Positions 47,872 through 61,500 of a DNA stretch of 64,000 nt are shown here, one piece after another. The translations under genes and the position numbers were made by a program. Numbering within the stretch: the first letter of the stretch is position 1; every line of letters starts with the position of its first letter. This stretch comes from Siphonodentalium dalli (taxonomy: Eukaryota > Mollusca > Scaphopoda > Gadilida > Siphonodentaliidae): contig CP136066.1 of assembly GCA_032622095.1 (NCBI GenBank), forward strand, positions 130,233,917 to 130,297,916, read 5' to 3'. The notes beneath the pieces were generated by a model. It did not search any database. It had not been told where the DNA came from and saw only the letters and a program-made list of their open reading frames with translations.

Positions 47872-48173
47872 ACTTAGAATTTTTGCCAATTTGAGGTTTC
47901 CGGATGATAACTTTAGTAAATGTGTACTGAATGAAATTAAATTTGGTATGTAGGTTTAATAGCACTAAAGACAGGGTTTTATGCACAAACAACGGTCGTA
48001 TCAAGCCGACATTTAGAGGCGGACCTCATTTATTCGACTTGGAATCCTGTCAATTTCTTGTTTCCAGAAGATAACTACAGTTTGTGTGATCATATATGAA
48101 CCAAATTTGGAATGTGCGTTTATCAGCTCGAAATACAGGTCAAGTTCGAATATGGGTACAATCCGCCCATTTT
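47872..48173 (+). repeat. U linker, second copy
   Basis: Same start as 46514 with a deletion/insertion around TATCAAGCCGACATTTAGAG, then ACCAAATTTGGAATGTGCG and CAGGTCAAGTTCGAATATGG before the next head. Confidence 0.65.
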
Positions 48174-50490
48174 TAGCTCAACTTACTTTGTAAGTTTGAG
48201 CTATTGCCATGGGTTGGCTTTGTCGTCCGTGTGTGCGTGTGTCCGTCAACAATTTCCTTTGGCGCGGGCTATAGGTCATACCTTTGGTCTGATCTTTATG
48301 ACATTTGTCATGTATGTTGACATTGACATGTAGATGGGAACGAGTCATTTTGGGGGTCATTCGGAAAAAAAACATGGCCGCTGGCGGCCATCTTGGATTT
48401 CGAAATTCAATCCATTGGCGCGGGCTACAGGTCGTACTGTTCGTCTGATCATCATGAAATTTGTCATGGATGTTAATATTGACATGTAGATGGGAACGAG
48501 TGATTTTGGGGTCGTCCGGCCAAAAACATGGCCGTCAGCAGCTATCTTGGATTTTACTCTTTGCATGACTAAATTCTTTGGCGCGGGCTACAGGTCGTAG
48601 CTTTGGTCGGAACTTCATGAAATTTGTCGTGGATGTTAACAATGACATGTAGATGGGGACGAGTCATTTTGGGGTCGTTCGGCCGAAAAACATGGCCGCC
48701 AGCAGCCATCTTCGATTTTACTCTTTGCATGACTAAATCCTTTGGCACGGGCTACAGGTCATACCTTTGGTCAGATCATTATGAAATTTGTCATGGGTGT
48801 TGACATTGACATGTAGATGGGAACGAGTTATTTTGGGGTCATTCGGAAAAAAAAAATGGCCGCCAGTGGCCATCTTGGGTTTCAAAATGCAATCCATTAG
48901 CATGGGCTACAGGCCGGAGTGTTCGTCTGATCATCATGAAATTTGTCACGGAAGTTAATATTGACATGTAGATGGGAACGAGTCATTTTGGGATCATTCG
49001 TGCCAAACAACATGGCCGCCAGCAGCCATCTTGGATTTTACTCTTTGCATGACTAAATCCTTTGGCACGGGCTACAGGTCGTACCTTTAATCAGATCATC
49101 ATGAAATTTGTCACGGATCTTGATAATGACATGTAGAGGGGAACGAGTCATTTTGGGCTCATTGGGCCAAAAAACATGGCTGCCGGTAGCCATCTTGGAT
49201 TTTACTCTTTTTATCACTAAATCCTTTGACACAGGCTACAGGTTGTATCTTTGGTCGGATCATCATGAAATTTGTCATGGATGTTAACATTGACATGTAA
49301 ATGGGAACGAGTTATTTTGGGCTCATTCGGCAAAATAACATGGCTGCCAGCGGCCATCTTGGATTTCAAAATTCAATCCATTAGCATTGGCTGCAGGCCG
49401 TACTGGTTGTTTGATCATCATGAAATTTGTCATGGATGTTAATATTGCCATGTAGATGGGAACGAGTCATTTTGGGGTCATTCGTCCAAGAAACATGGCC
49501 AGTAGCAACCATCTTGGATTTTACTCTTTGCATGACTAAATTGTTTGGCACGGGCTACAGGTCCTACCTTTGATCAAATCATAATGAAATTTGTCATGGA
49601 TATTAACAATGACATGTAGATGGGAACGAGTCATTTTGGGGTCATTCGGCCATAAAACATGGCCGTGGGCAGCCATCTTGGATTTTACTCTTTGCATGAC
49701 TAAATCCTTTGGCACGGGCTACCTAGGTCATACCTTTGGTCGGATCATTATGAAATTGTCATGGGCGTTGACATTGACATGTAGATGGGAACGAGTTATT
49801 TTGGGGTCATGCGGCAAAAAAATGTGGCCGCCTGCAGCCATCTTGGATTTTATTCTTTGCATGACTAAATCCTTTGGCACGGGCTACAGGTCATACCTTT
49901 ATTTGGATCATCATGAAATTTGTCACGGATGTTGATAATGACATGTAGATGGGAACGAGTCATTTTTGGGTCATTCGGACGAAAAACATGGCCGCCTGCA
50001 GCCATCTTGGATTTTACTCTTTGCATGACCCAATCCTTTGGAACGGGCTACAGGTCGTACCTTTGGTCGGATCATCATGAAATATTTCATTAATATTAAT
50101 ATTGACATTTAGATGGGAACGAGTCATTTTGGGGTCATTTGGCCCTAAAACATGGCCACCAGCAGCCATCTTGGATTTTACTCTTTGCATGACTAAATCC
50201 TTTGGCAAACCATACAGTCCACTTCCCTCATCCGATGATCACCTAACTTCATATTACTCTTGATATTGATCTACTAGATGGAAGCTATCAAATGTTTTTG
50301 AATTTCATTGGAAAACATAGCCATCAGCAACCATCTTGGATTTTACTTTATGTATCTCTTCATGTTGATAATCTAGTATTAGTACTATTACTAATAGTCC
50401 TTTCAACTTTCCGCATTCCTAATCGCTCCATTGACTGTAACACATGAAATTATTCCCTTTCCAAGTTGAGCTACAGTGTCATTGACACTT
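48174..50490 (+). repeat. Complete P-family element, longest array
   Basis: The head hairpin is at 48174-48203, followed by about 13 units (48250-50220), the 3' module, and AGTGTCATTGACACT at 50475-50489. Confidence 0.85.
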
Positions 50491-50550
50491 TCATTGTCTG
50501 GTTGCTTCGGATTTAGGGTCCTTGTTATTTTTTTCCGAAAAGCTGATGAA

Positions 50551-50660
50551 GCCACTTTTTCGGGGGACACTGGCCGGACGGCATTTTATTCCGACTCAAT
50601 CCTGAAAAATTACCCATAATTCTGCTATGGTTAAGTAGTCGATTATATAGGGCATTACTG
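50551..50660 (+). repeat. S-family 3' fragment fused to half a Tc1/mariner-like MITE
   Basis: GCCACTTTTTCGGGGGACAC and a GCCGGACGGC hairpin followed by ATTTTATTCC match the end of the S element at 63045-63087. ATAATTCTGCTATGGTTAAG to GGGCATTACTG is one arm of the MITE at 26600. Confidence 0.65.
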
Positions 50661-51282
50661 CAGATGGGAGCTATCAAATTTAAACAATTCTCAAAGAAAA
50701 ACATGGCCACCAGTAGCCATCTTGAATTTTACTCTTTGCATGATTAAATCCTTCGGCACACCTCTCTGATCCGATCGTCACCAAACTTCATATGGATCTT
50801 TTGGGTGATGGGAGCCAACAATTTTTCACGATAATTTGTTAAAAAACATGGCCGTCAGCAGCCATCTTGGATTACAAATTTGAATGCATTGGCACAGCCT
50901 GCAGCCCGCATTTATTGGAGAATTGTTTTGAAATTTTCAGGCATGTTTAGGATCACCTCTAGATGGGAGCTATCAAATTTGAACAATTTTCGATGAAAAA
51001 CATGGCCGCCGGTTTTCATCTTGGATTTTACTCTTTGCATGACTAAATCCTTTGGCACACTCTACAGACCACATCCCTCATCTGATGATTCTGATCACCA
51101 CCAAACTTTATATGGATCTTCGGGGTGACCTCTTGTGACTTCATCGATTTTTTCCAAAATTTAGAAAATCATAGGTGCCAGTGGCCATCTTGGATTTTAC
51201 TCTTTGCATCACTAAATCCTTCGGCACATCCCTTAAATTTCAAATTTGAATCCATCGGCAGACCCTGCAGCTCACATTTATT

Positions 51283-52635
51283 TAGGGTTGAAACGATTAA
51301 TAGACTAGCTGTAGTCGACGCTGAAATGTCGGAACGTCGACTCTGAATTTTGCTGTCGACTAGTCGGAACATAGTGTATTAGTTACATGTACATGTATAA
51401 CGTTTTCAAGATCGATTCCGACATAAATTATACTGACAGCGCTTGATCGGCACTCTGATTTTCTCATCATTATCCACCACATGTCTAATTATATAATTAC
51501 ATTCAGTGTGTTGGATAAATATCAAGATGTTTACCGTATTATTTCCCAAATAATTTGGTGTCTATGCAGGGAAATGCGCTACGCAATAGACCGTCATTGA
51601 CTCATTACATCAGTCATCAGCAGGGTTGGTGTTTTTTTTGATTTTTTTAAATAAATCAAAAAAATCGATTTATTTGATTTAAATCAAGATTTCTTTGATT
51701 TAAATCGATTTATTTGATTTTTTTTTCTAACTGTTATGAAAATATGTAATTGTGCAATGTCTTTGATAAATGAAGGTTCTGAAATGTGTTGCTTATTATA
51801 TCCAAGGCTGGATTAATCAGAATTCTGTGATTGTATTATTTTTTTTGGTTACCAATGAACACACAAATATGGCAATACAGATATAGCAACCATGTGCTTT
51901 ATGCATACACTTAGGTCCATATGGGTTTCAATGTTGTGATATCTGTAAAGGTAGACCTGTGCTTAAAACTTTTACTAATAAATTTAGACAATTTTAGATG
52001 AAAACTGAATATATTATCAATCACGTTCGCTCTCAGTGACTTGAGGACATACGTAATCACACTATATATCAAGTATAGGCACTAGACAACTAGAGCAGTT
52101 ACATCTAGATGGCAGAGTATATGGTAGAACTTCTCAGTTAGCAATTATATGTATGGCAATGAGAAAAGGGGGAAAGAAAATTAAACAATGTATATTGAGG
52201 CGTACTGAATCTGAGTGTAGTTACAAACAATACGAACAATGCTATAAAGTGGGACAGGCCATTGCTGGAACAGTAAATATGGTACCATGCAGTATGACTA
52301 TTTTATATAGGGTTGATAATTACTGTACAATTTCATATCTATTATCCAATTTGAATATTGATTAATCATACTCATGTTTTAGTTTACAGAAACCTTGTTA
52401 GATATTGCAGTTCTTTACTTTTTATCATCATTTGAACAAATTTGATTTAAATCAATGATTTAAATCGCTTGATTTAAATCAGCCAACCCTGGTCATCAGT
52501 GTACAACATGTACGCTGAATTTTCCGTACCATGTTATGTTTGATAGTTTTGATATCGGGTACCGACTAGTTAACGCAACGCGACTTTTGGGCCTCGACTA
52601 GTCGACTTTGAAATTCACTAGTCATTTCAACACTA
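51283..52635. mobile_element. Outer hAT-like MITE (474 bp without its insert)
   Basis: Ends TAGGGTTGAAACGATTA and the complement of TAGTGTTGAAATGACTA. Perfect 8-bp target duplication CATTTATT at 51275-51282 and 52636-52643. GTCGAC/GACTAGTCGA motifs near both ends. No coding frame. Confidence 0.88.
51621..52491. mobile_element. Inner hAT-like element, 871 bp
   Basis: Ends CAGGGTTGG and CCAACCCTG. Perfect 8-bp target duplication GTCATCAG at 51613-51620 and 52492-52499. Both subterminal regions are built from ATCGATTTATTTGATTTAAA-like repeats. The 70-codon frame at 52153 is not recognisable. Confidence 0.9.
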
Positions 52636-52917
52636 CATTTATTGGACAATATTTGAAACGAAAATAATTTCATCTACACAATACAAGCCCTTTTCTGTAA
52701 CTTTTTTACTTTCCTTCTTCTTTATCATTCTATTTATTGCTCAGAAAAAATAAACTCCTTCCCAAGTTGAGCCATAGTGTCATTGACACTTCCATTATTG
52801 TTATAATATGCTTGATGTGATATTCTTATAGCATAGATTCCTTCATGGGGTGTACTAGATTAACAATTAAGTAGTTTTCTGTGTAGGTCCATCTAAACTT
52901 TCCACCTCCTGACATAG

Positions 52918-53181
<264 letters not shown>

Positions 53182-53198
53182 TAATTTATTGTCATATT

Positions 53199-54840
53199 TA
53201 GCTCAACTTTACAAAGTTTGAGCTATTGCCATGGGTTGGTGTCCATCGTCCATGCGTGCGTCCGTGCATCAATAGTTTTATTCGGCATATATTATACCCT
53301 GCAGGACGCATCCCTCATCCGATCTTCACCAAAATTCATACGTAGCTTCAGGGTGACCTGCAGATGGGAGCTATCAAAAGCAGCCATCTTGGATTTCAAA
53401 TTTGAATCCATCGGCTAATCCTACAACCCATATTTATAGCCGGATTTTTTTGTATTTTGCAGGCAGAATTTTGATCATCTGTAGATGGGGGCTATCGATT
53501 TTCGATGAAAAACATGTCTGCCGGCAGGCATCTTGGATTTAACTCTCTGCATGACTAAATCCTTTGGCACACCCTACAGACCACATCTTTCATCCGATGA
53601 TCACCAAACTTCATATGTAGCTTCAGGGTGAACTATATAGATGGGATCTATCAAATTTTTCTGAATTTTGATGAAAAACATGACCGCCAGCAGCCATCTT
53701 GGATTTTACTCTTTGCATTACTAAATACTTTGGCACACCCTACAGACCACATCCGTCATCTGATTATCACCAAACTTCATATGTAGCTTCAAGGTGACCT
53801 ATAGATGGGAGCTATCAAATATTTCCAAATAGGTATACATGAAAAACATAGCCACCGGCAGCCATCTTGGATTTCAAATTTGAATCCATCAGCACACCCT
53901 GCAGCTCGCATTTATTGGAGAATTGATTTGATAATGTACAGGCATGTTTATAATCACTTCTAGATGGGAGCTGTGATGTTTGAACAATTTTCGATGAAAA
54001 ACATGACCGCCAGCAGCCAAATTGGATTTTACTCTTTGCATGACTATAAACTACATTGGCACACCCTACAGACCACATCCATCATCTAATGATCACCAAA
54101 CTTCATATGTAGCTTCAAGGTGACCTATAGATGGGAGCTATCAAATATTTCCAAATTGGTATGAAAAACATAGCCACCGGCAGCCATCTTGGATTTCAAA
54201 TTTGAATCCTTCAGCACACCCTGCAGCCCGCTATATTGGAGAATTGATTTGATAATTTACAGGCATGTTTACAGGAGTTATCATGTTTGAACAATTTTCG
54301 ATGAAAAATATGGCCGCCCGCAGCCATCTTGGATTTTACTCTTTGCATGACTAAATCATTTGGCACACCCTTCAGACCACATCCCTCAACTGATGATCAC
54401 AAAACTTCATATGGATCTTCGGGTTGAACTCTAGATTTGAGCCTACTATTTTGATCGAAATTTGTTGAAAAAACATGGCCGCCAGCACCCATCTTGGAAT
54501 TCTTTGTATGACTAAATCCTTTGGCACACCCTACAGACCACATTCCTCATCTCATCATCGCAAAACTTCATATTGATCTTCAGGGTTACATCTAGATGGG
54601 AGCCTCCTATTTTGACCAAAATAAGTTGGAAAAAACATGGCCACCAGTGGCCATCTTGGAATTTACTCTTTGTATGACTAAATCCTTTGGTGCACCCTAC
54701 AGACCATATCCCTCATCTGATCATGATAAAACTTTATATGGATCTTCAGCATGACTTCTTCTTTGTTATTCTTTTCATTGCTCAACAAAAAATTAACTCC
54801 TCCCCAAGTTGAGCTACACTTTGAAGTCACTTTCATTATT
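53199..54840 (+). repeat. Diverged P-family element 18 bp after the exon 2 donor
   Basis: The head hairpin (53199-53225) has lost part of one arm. CCATCGTCCATGCGTGCGTC follows, then about eight variant units with CACCAAACTTCATATG. The 3' module ends in a decayed hairpin (54818-54835). Confidence 0.8.
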
Positions 54841-54944
54841 TGGTGTTTTCAACTGATCTTTTTTTTCTCTTCCCAGTTAGTATAAAGGGGCATACACACA
54901 GAAAAAACATTCGTTATTCTCAACAATGATAGTTTTTCTGCGTC

Positions 54945-56151
54945 ACATAGTTCCCTAGGTGACTCTCATTCAGATTTGTTCAAATGAGGTCACTGGGTCA
55001 AATAGTTGCGAAGCTAGGACCATAACTCTTTTCTACCATAGTAATTCTTACAGCGACTTATTCTCGAATTTCATTGGGCCGAATGGGTTCATGTTTGGTA
55101 CAAAGGGTCCTTGGGGGGACTGTGGTTCGGATTCATCAAATGAGGTCACTGGGTCAAATGTGGGTGGAGCCAGTGACATAACTCCAAAAAAAAAAATTGT
55201 CAAATGCAGATTTTTGAAATTTTAAAAAAGTGTCGCCATTATAACATCTGCAGAGTTATGAAAATTTACTCTTTAATGAAATTATGGAAACATTCCACCC
55301 TCCCCCAAGGTTAGGTGGTTACTGATAGGTTTCCCTGACATACAATGGTGTTGTGAATGGCTTAGATTTCTTCAAGTCTGGAAATAGTGTGTCCGACATT
55401 TACAGAATGAGGTCCCCAGAGGGTGAATTTCGCGTTGCTACCCCATACAGCATGCTAGCATCATCAAATATACCCTCCGCCGGGGATCTAATTCTGCTTA
55501 GGCCTCATCTTCTGGGAAGTATCCTATAAAGTATCAAATAGAAAGTTTGTTTTAGTCACTTTTTTCCACCTGTTCAGTTTCAATTTCCCCCTAATTTGCA
55601 GAAGATAAAATGCATAATTGAGGTGCTCAATGGGTGTGTATCACCAACTTCAACTGTAGGACTTCAATCTGTTCCTTGGTTTTTATTGGCCATTGAGGCC
55701 TAATCAGATTGAGGATGAATTTAGTGATGCTAGCCTGCCTTTACTGAATATTGTCATTAAATCACCTTTTGGGGACCTAATTCTGCAAATGTCAGACATA
55801 CTAAATTCAGGCTTGGCCATTTCATATTATTTTCTTAATCACCACTTATCCAGATGAAATCATACCACTATTCTTCAAAGAAAAATTGGGGGGTATATAT
55901 TGGATTAAATTTGTCTTCTATCTGTCAGGCTTCCATCCGGCTGCCTGTTGGGATGTCTATCCATCCATCTATCAACAATTGTTTTCTTCTCCATATTAAA
56001 GACGGAATGTGTTTATATATTTCAGTGTGCATGATCCCTAGGTGTCTCACAATCAGATTTGTTCAATTAAGTTCATCAGATCAATTACATGTAGGTGCGA
56101 AGCCAGGGCCATAACTCTTTCCCTCCATAGTAATTCTTAAAACAGTTTTTT
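54945..56151 (+). repeat. Q-family element, copy 4, left part (head missing)
   Basis: Starts at TTCCCTAGGTGACTCTCATT, i.e. within the first core, and follows copy 2 block by block including M foldbacks (55388-55505, 55695-55805), up to the insertion at 56152. Confidence 0.75.
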
Positions 56152-57351
56152 CAATGACGTGATTTGACGTGTCTAACGGGTACCTGTGACGTTGCCCGGG
56201 ACAGCCCTCAAATGTAACGTCAAGGTAGACAACAGGGCGTAATTAGCAGCGAATTTATTGCGCTTGCTTATTGATAATTTTATTAGACATGTTGTTACCG
56301 CGAATTTCTTGAACACCACCGAAAGTTACATTTCAATGCAAATTGTATGCGTTATTCTACAACTTATTACCAGCTAAATTTTCATTGTGAGAATCACGCC
56401 TATACAACGGAACTGGTCGGTCTAAATCATGCAGGAATGGATAAAATTTCATTTTTATTTATGCTAAACTTCCTTGGAAAAGTTGAGAAAGTCACCAGAA
56501 AAAGTTGAACAGACGGTTCGTTTAGGGGGAAATCCTTGTGATGAAGGGAATACACATCCCATCTCCGATTATAATTTAAACTTTTGCGGAGAAAAGTGGA
56601 AAAATCTAGCTTTAATATTGAGTAAATCATAACATTTTATGACGTGATTGTTGGTTGCGTCATTTTCAGTTTGTCGCTTTCGCAAAACACGTTTATTTAT
56701 CTGGTGCGATGGTATTACTCGTCTCTTAAATATGAATAATCCCTACGATTCCCAATATCAATAAAAAATAAAAACAAATCCAACTTCCTTATTTGGGTGA
56801 GGCTTGATTCTGCTGTCACTGGATTGGTCCGGCTCTTCCATCAATTATACAGGCTCTTCCAATAACCTCCCGATTGATCCACTCTTCCGGTTTGCAACAC
56901 AACACACACACGTGGTTTTCACTCGACCGAAGTTGAATTAAGAATAGCCAAGTTGGTTCAAACGATATAATTATTCAGAAAATGGCAACAAGAAATAGAT
57001 CTTTGGTTTGTTCAGGCAGATTTGGAAACATTAGAAGACAATTTCAGTACTGATACCAGTATGTTGTAATACCTGGGTACCGGTATGTCATTGAAAATGG
57101 AATAATTATTTGCACCCCCAGCCGGGATTGAAATGGATTATTCCATATTAAACTGCACTTAGCGATATTCCCGCTACTTGACCATAAATCGACAAGGTGT
57201 TGATCTGAACAGTTATGTCACAGTATTCATATTCAATAAAGCATAAAAAACTGAATATACACCGTTTATATAAACGAAAAACTTGCCATGCAAACCAACA
57301 CGTCAAATCACGTCATTGAGGAATAGGTAGCCACGTCAAATCACGTCATTG
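56152..57351. mobile_element. 1.2-kb inverted-terminal element, TGACGT-rich ends
   Basis: The left end CAATGACGTGATTTGACGTG (56152-56171) has its exact complement at 57299-57318 and again at 57332-57351, so the right end is duplicated 33 bp apart. Q sequence lies on both sides. No transposase frame. Confidence 0.75.
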
Positions 57352-57387
57352 AGGGTTACGCTAGAAAACTATTTGAGTGTTAAAGAG

Positions 57388-57776
57388 TTAAACTGTTGGA
57401 CCGAATTTGCCACAAATTTTAACTTTATGGGATGTGTCAGGTTGGTAATTTTCAAACATTTGAGAGCTTGAAGTACTGGTACCAGTCGTAAAATTCAACC
57501 TAAGAGGAATGTACAAAAGGATTTTTGTGAACTTAGTATTGTGGTATGGTTGTCCTCTTTAAAAGGTAAGAGGTTGGAGATTTGTCAGTGATGTGCAATT
57601 AGAAATTTTAAGGTGAAGAGCCCTGCTCATCTGAGAACATCCAGCTATGTCCATGTTTAGAACTACTTGTCTTAAGTGATTTTGTCAAGTACTGACTCTT
57701 GTAGTCTTCAGAGTCCCCATCTTCTCAGTCCTTACAGTCTGGTGAGCGATCCACAGTCATTGACTGTCTTGTTAGG
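57388..57776 (+). repeat. Q-family element, copy 4, 3' part
   Basis: Matches 22246-22628 closely and ends in ACAGTCATTGACTGT (57753-57767). Confidence 0.75.
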
Positions 57777-58535
57777 GAGAAGTGGGCTGTTTTCAGGGAG
57801 ATGTCATAATTACTGCAGTTCAGTTTACACCCCAACATCACCTTTCTGTGGTCCAATAATATTATGCAATACAAAAGCACATTTATAAAACTACTAGCTG
57901 AAACAGGCTCCCTTTGGGAGCCTTTATGGCCCCTGCGCAAAGAGGCCTGTGGCCCCTTTGTGGGCACATGACAGACAGATCCTACTCTTTTATATATGGG
58001 TGAATAATAATAATGTATATCATTTATAGTCCAGGCACATTAGGTTTCACTAGTGAAAAAAATCCCGGAAAGCTGATTTTGTCAGGGATTAATAAGAACA
58101 TATTTATGAACAACTTGGCAAAAGTCCCCTAGAATCCGAGTTGAGCTTTTTGAGATATCATGATTTTTCGCAATGGTGCAATTTCTGACGAAATTCCATT
58201 AGACCATATGCTAATGCAGTCATATGTAGGCTAATTTATGGACTCAATCTTCACACATACCCATCCATCATGAAGCATGTGTCGATAGATATGCGTAATT
58301 GGTGCTAGAGCTTTAATACTAACAGTCGATATTCCATAATTGTGATGACATTTATTGGCGAAGAGAGCATATAAATCGCATGGTGATTCAAAATTTTCCT
58401 AACAAAAGAGGGCGAGTAAAGATATCCAGACGACAATGAGCTAAAATATGAACCATTATACTAGAAGAGTAGTTAGTTCAGAACAGGAAAGTGATGAGAT
58501 ATATCGAACCATCACCATCTTTAAGATTTTATAGC
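57777..58535. other. No gene seen; short hairpins
   Basis: GGCTCCCTTTGGGAGCC (57909-57925) and a GGCC-rich neighbour could fold. No coding frame of note. Confidence 0.4.
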
Positions 58536-61500
58536 CGGAAACATAACACTACCCCCTATTAAAAACGTACCCCATGGCTTTGAGTATCTGAAAGGCAAAA
58601 TACCACATAATAGTCCTGGCGTTTGAGGTAACAATTGTACAAATGGTGATAGCACTATGAAACTTGGCACATAGGTTCCTTATACACTATTAATCATTTT
58701 CAGATGTATATATGTCGCGGCAGGTCCGTCCTTGACAACGGTTGCTAGGCAACTATCCCACATCGAAGAAATACAAATATGACTGATATTATGGCAGTTT
58801 TAACAATCTAACCTTCGTCATGCAGCATTTTTATGGTAAAAGTAATACTAGTTGTTGTTCGAGTAGATCTGGCTGGAAAATTACCATAGTTCTTACTTAC
58901 AGGGGTGGTAACGGTTGCTAGGGACATACCCGAAATCGAAAAATGCCGAGCTGACTGATATTATGATAGTTTTGACAAACTAATATAAACTACGTCATTA
59001 TCATTTTATGGTGAAACAATTGTAATAGTTATTGTTAGTGTGGGTTCGACTTTAAAATTACTATATATTTCTGGTAACGGTTGCGTTGCTAGGGACATAC
59101 CAGACATCGAAAAATGCACACATGGTAGTTTTAACAAACTAAACTACGTCATGTAACATTTTTATTTTGAAAACAATTATCATAATTGTTGTTAGAGTGA
59201 ACATGGCAGTAAAGTTGCCGCATTCGTTACCTAACGGGTGTGTAGTGGTGGCTATGGACATACCCACATTTGAAAGCATACCATATGTATGAGTTTCTGG
59301 TAATTTAACTGATATAACAGTTTCATGATATGGTATGAGTTTTGGGAAATTTGCATGATATAATTGTTTCATAATATGCCATATTATGCTTATATTGACA
59401 ATAATGCATAATTAAAGGTTGTTGTGTTGTGTACTGACGCATTCTCGTGTGGCAAATTGGTATTGAGGTTTCATTGTTGCTAGGTAACAACCTACCATTG
59501 ACAAATCTTCTTTAAACTGACAGACTATTCAGTTAGTTTTATCAGAATCACATACCTGCGTGGAGTTTACTATTGATTCTTCCATGATTCAATTTTTGGA
59601 ATACATTTTGATGAGACATGTAAAAATATTGACCCACATTTATGTCGATACCACCTGAACCCCCCTCCATGGAATCCGACATTTGCACTACATTTGACAA
59701 TGGCATCCATGCAGAACACTCTATCATGGTGTGGTAGCATCCGCATACCAGTTGCTATACGGTATGAACTAACTGTGTTTCTTTCATATCCATGCCATAA
59801 CTACATATATGTCAATACATGGTCATGAGTCATTTACAAGTCTATAGGAGCTCGGACATGAGCGTGGCCTATATATTTCAGATTGAGATACCATGAACTA
59901 CCCTTTGGAACCGGTGACCAATACCCATTTACATGGGCAGCCATTGGCCCATTACCAACCCACAGTTACTAAGGAACAGCATCCAATGACGTGTCTTAAC
60001 TACTGTGTGTCCATGTCATAGAAAGGGGCCTGGGCCGATGATATACTATTTAGGGTTCTTTTTTTGATTTGCCTGGGTACATGTCATGTGTACATAACTA
60101 TAGACACTTGTGTATTTGCACTACATGTGGTGTTCATATGGGTCCATAGCGTATGCGTGGCTGTGGTTATAACCTAGATAGTCATGGCACATGTACATTC
60201 ATGGGATGGGTTCATGTTTTACATATAAATGTCTTATAATAAAGTCATAACTAAATCAGCCTGGATACATGGGCTGTCCATAGTGGCCCGTCTCAATTTC
60301 CTACCTATATGAGCCTGGGTCCATAGCCAAGCTATGGTGGTGCACACGACCAATCGATAGGGACCTGCATGCTATAGGGCGTTGGTCGAATGGCTGAAAA
60401 CGGACGTACGTATACGGTATTCATATAGTATAGAGACGTGGACCCATGCACATGCATGGACTTAGCCGTAGGCATGGGGTCCATGTGTCTCCTATATATG
60501 TGAATCAGTCCATGGCCTACCAGCATATATGTGAATCTATGAAATGATTGATAACGCCGGTGCCGTAGCTTTTAGTTAGGGACATGTGTCCATGTCCTAC
60601 ATATAGGCACCTGTATCACTGCATACATCATTATAGTCACTTGTGTATTAACACTATTTAAACTTGCCTGGGTCTTTGGTGTAGATATAGCACGTACGAG
60701 GTGTGGGTCCATATCCTACATATAGACAGACACCTGCTTATGCGTGGGTATAATTCAATATGGCATACATATATCGGCCTTGGTCCATGGCCTACATGTA
60801 TGGATATGTGTCCATGGCCAACCTACAGTGCCATATGTGTATGGGCTATTTATAAGGGCCCCCCATCCTTAACTTTCGTCTATGTGGCATCGGTCCACTA
60901 TATATAGGTTGGTCTGTCATAAAACTGTATCATATGTTCATACCATATATAGGTTCCTGAATCCATGGTGCACTAATCTATTGTGCATGGGACTTGGTCT
61001 ATGGTATCTTAGTACATGGTCTATCTGTTGGCACTTGGTTATTTGCACCATGTAACAGTGTCATGGTCATGATCATAGATATCATACATGTATGGTTATA
61101 TGAAGCGGTCTGGTTCATGGACTGAACATATCCTACGTACATAGCCTATATGTATGGACATGGGTCCTGTGAGTATATATGTGCCTGGGTTCCTAACCTA
61201 ACTATTGTAGGCTAGTGCCATGGCTAACATATTGGTGGCTGACCCTAGTTATGTTCTTCATATATAGTAGAGTTGGTCCGTGACTTACATTATATAACTA
61301 GCTGTCTGGGTCTATGGCCATGCCTCATATTAAATATAAGCAACAACTTTTCAACTCTCACTTTGAATTCCCGATATCTAAACTGATGGACCACAACGGA
61401 TAAGTGTACCCATATTCTGGTTAGACTCACACTAACAACTATAATTGTTTTCACCATAAAAACGTTAATACTACCATAATATCAGTCATATGTGCATGTT

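Larger units (their letters stand above)
50695..52795 (+). repeat. Diverged P-family element split by nested hAT-like insertions
   Basis: Units are of the variant type (GATGGGAGCTATCAAATTTG, TTTGGCACACTCTACAGACC) also seen at 53199-54835. The array is cut at 51282 and resumes at 52644; the 3' hairpin AGTGTCATTGACACT is at 52776-52790. Confidence 0.75.

Noticed and set aside
44548-50220. Regularly spaced repeats that could suggest a CRISPR array
   Set aside because: The genome is eukaryotic, units are ~155-165 bp with no unique spacers, and the array belongs to a dispersed element family.
57909-57925. GGCTCCC/GGGAGCC hairpin followed by T-rich sequence, resembling a terminator
   Set aside because: Rho-independent terminators are bacterial; this is a short hairpin in non-coding animal DNA.
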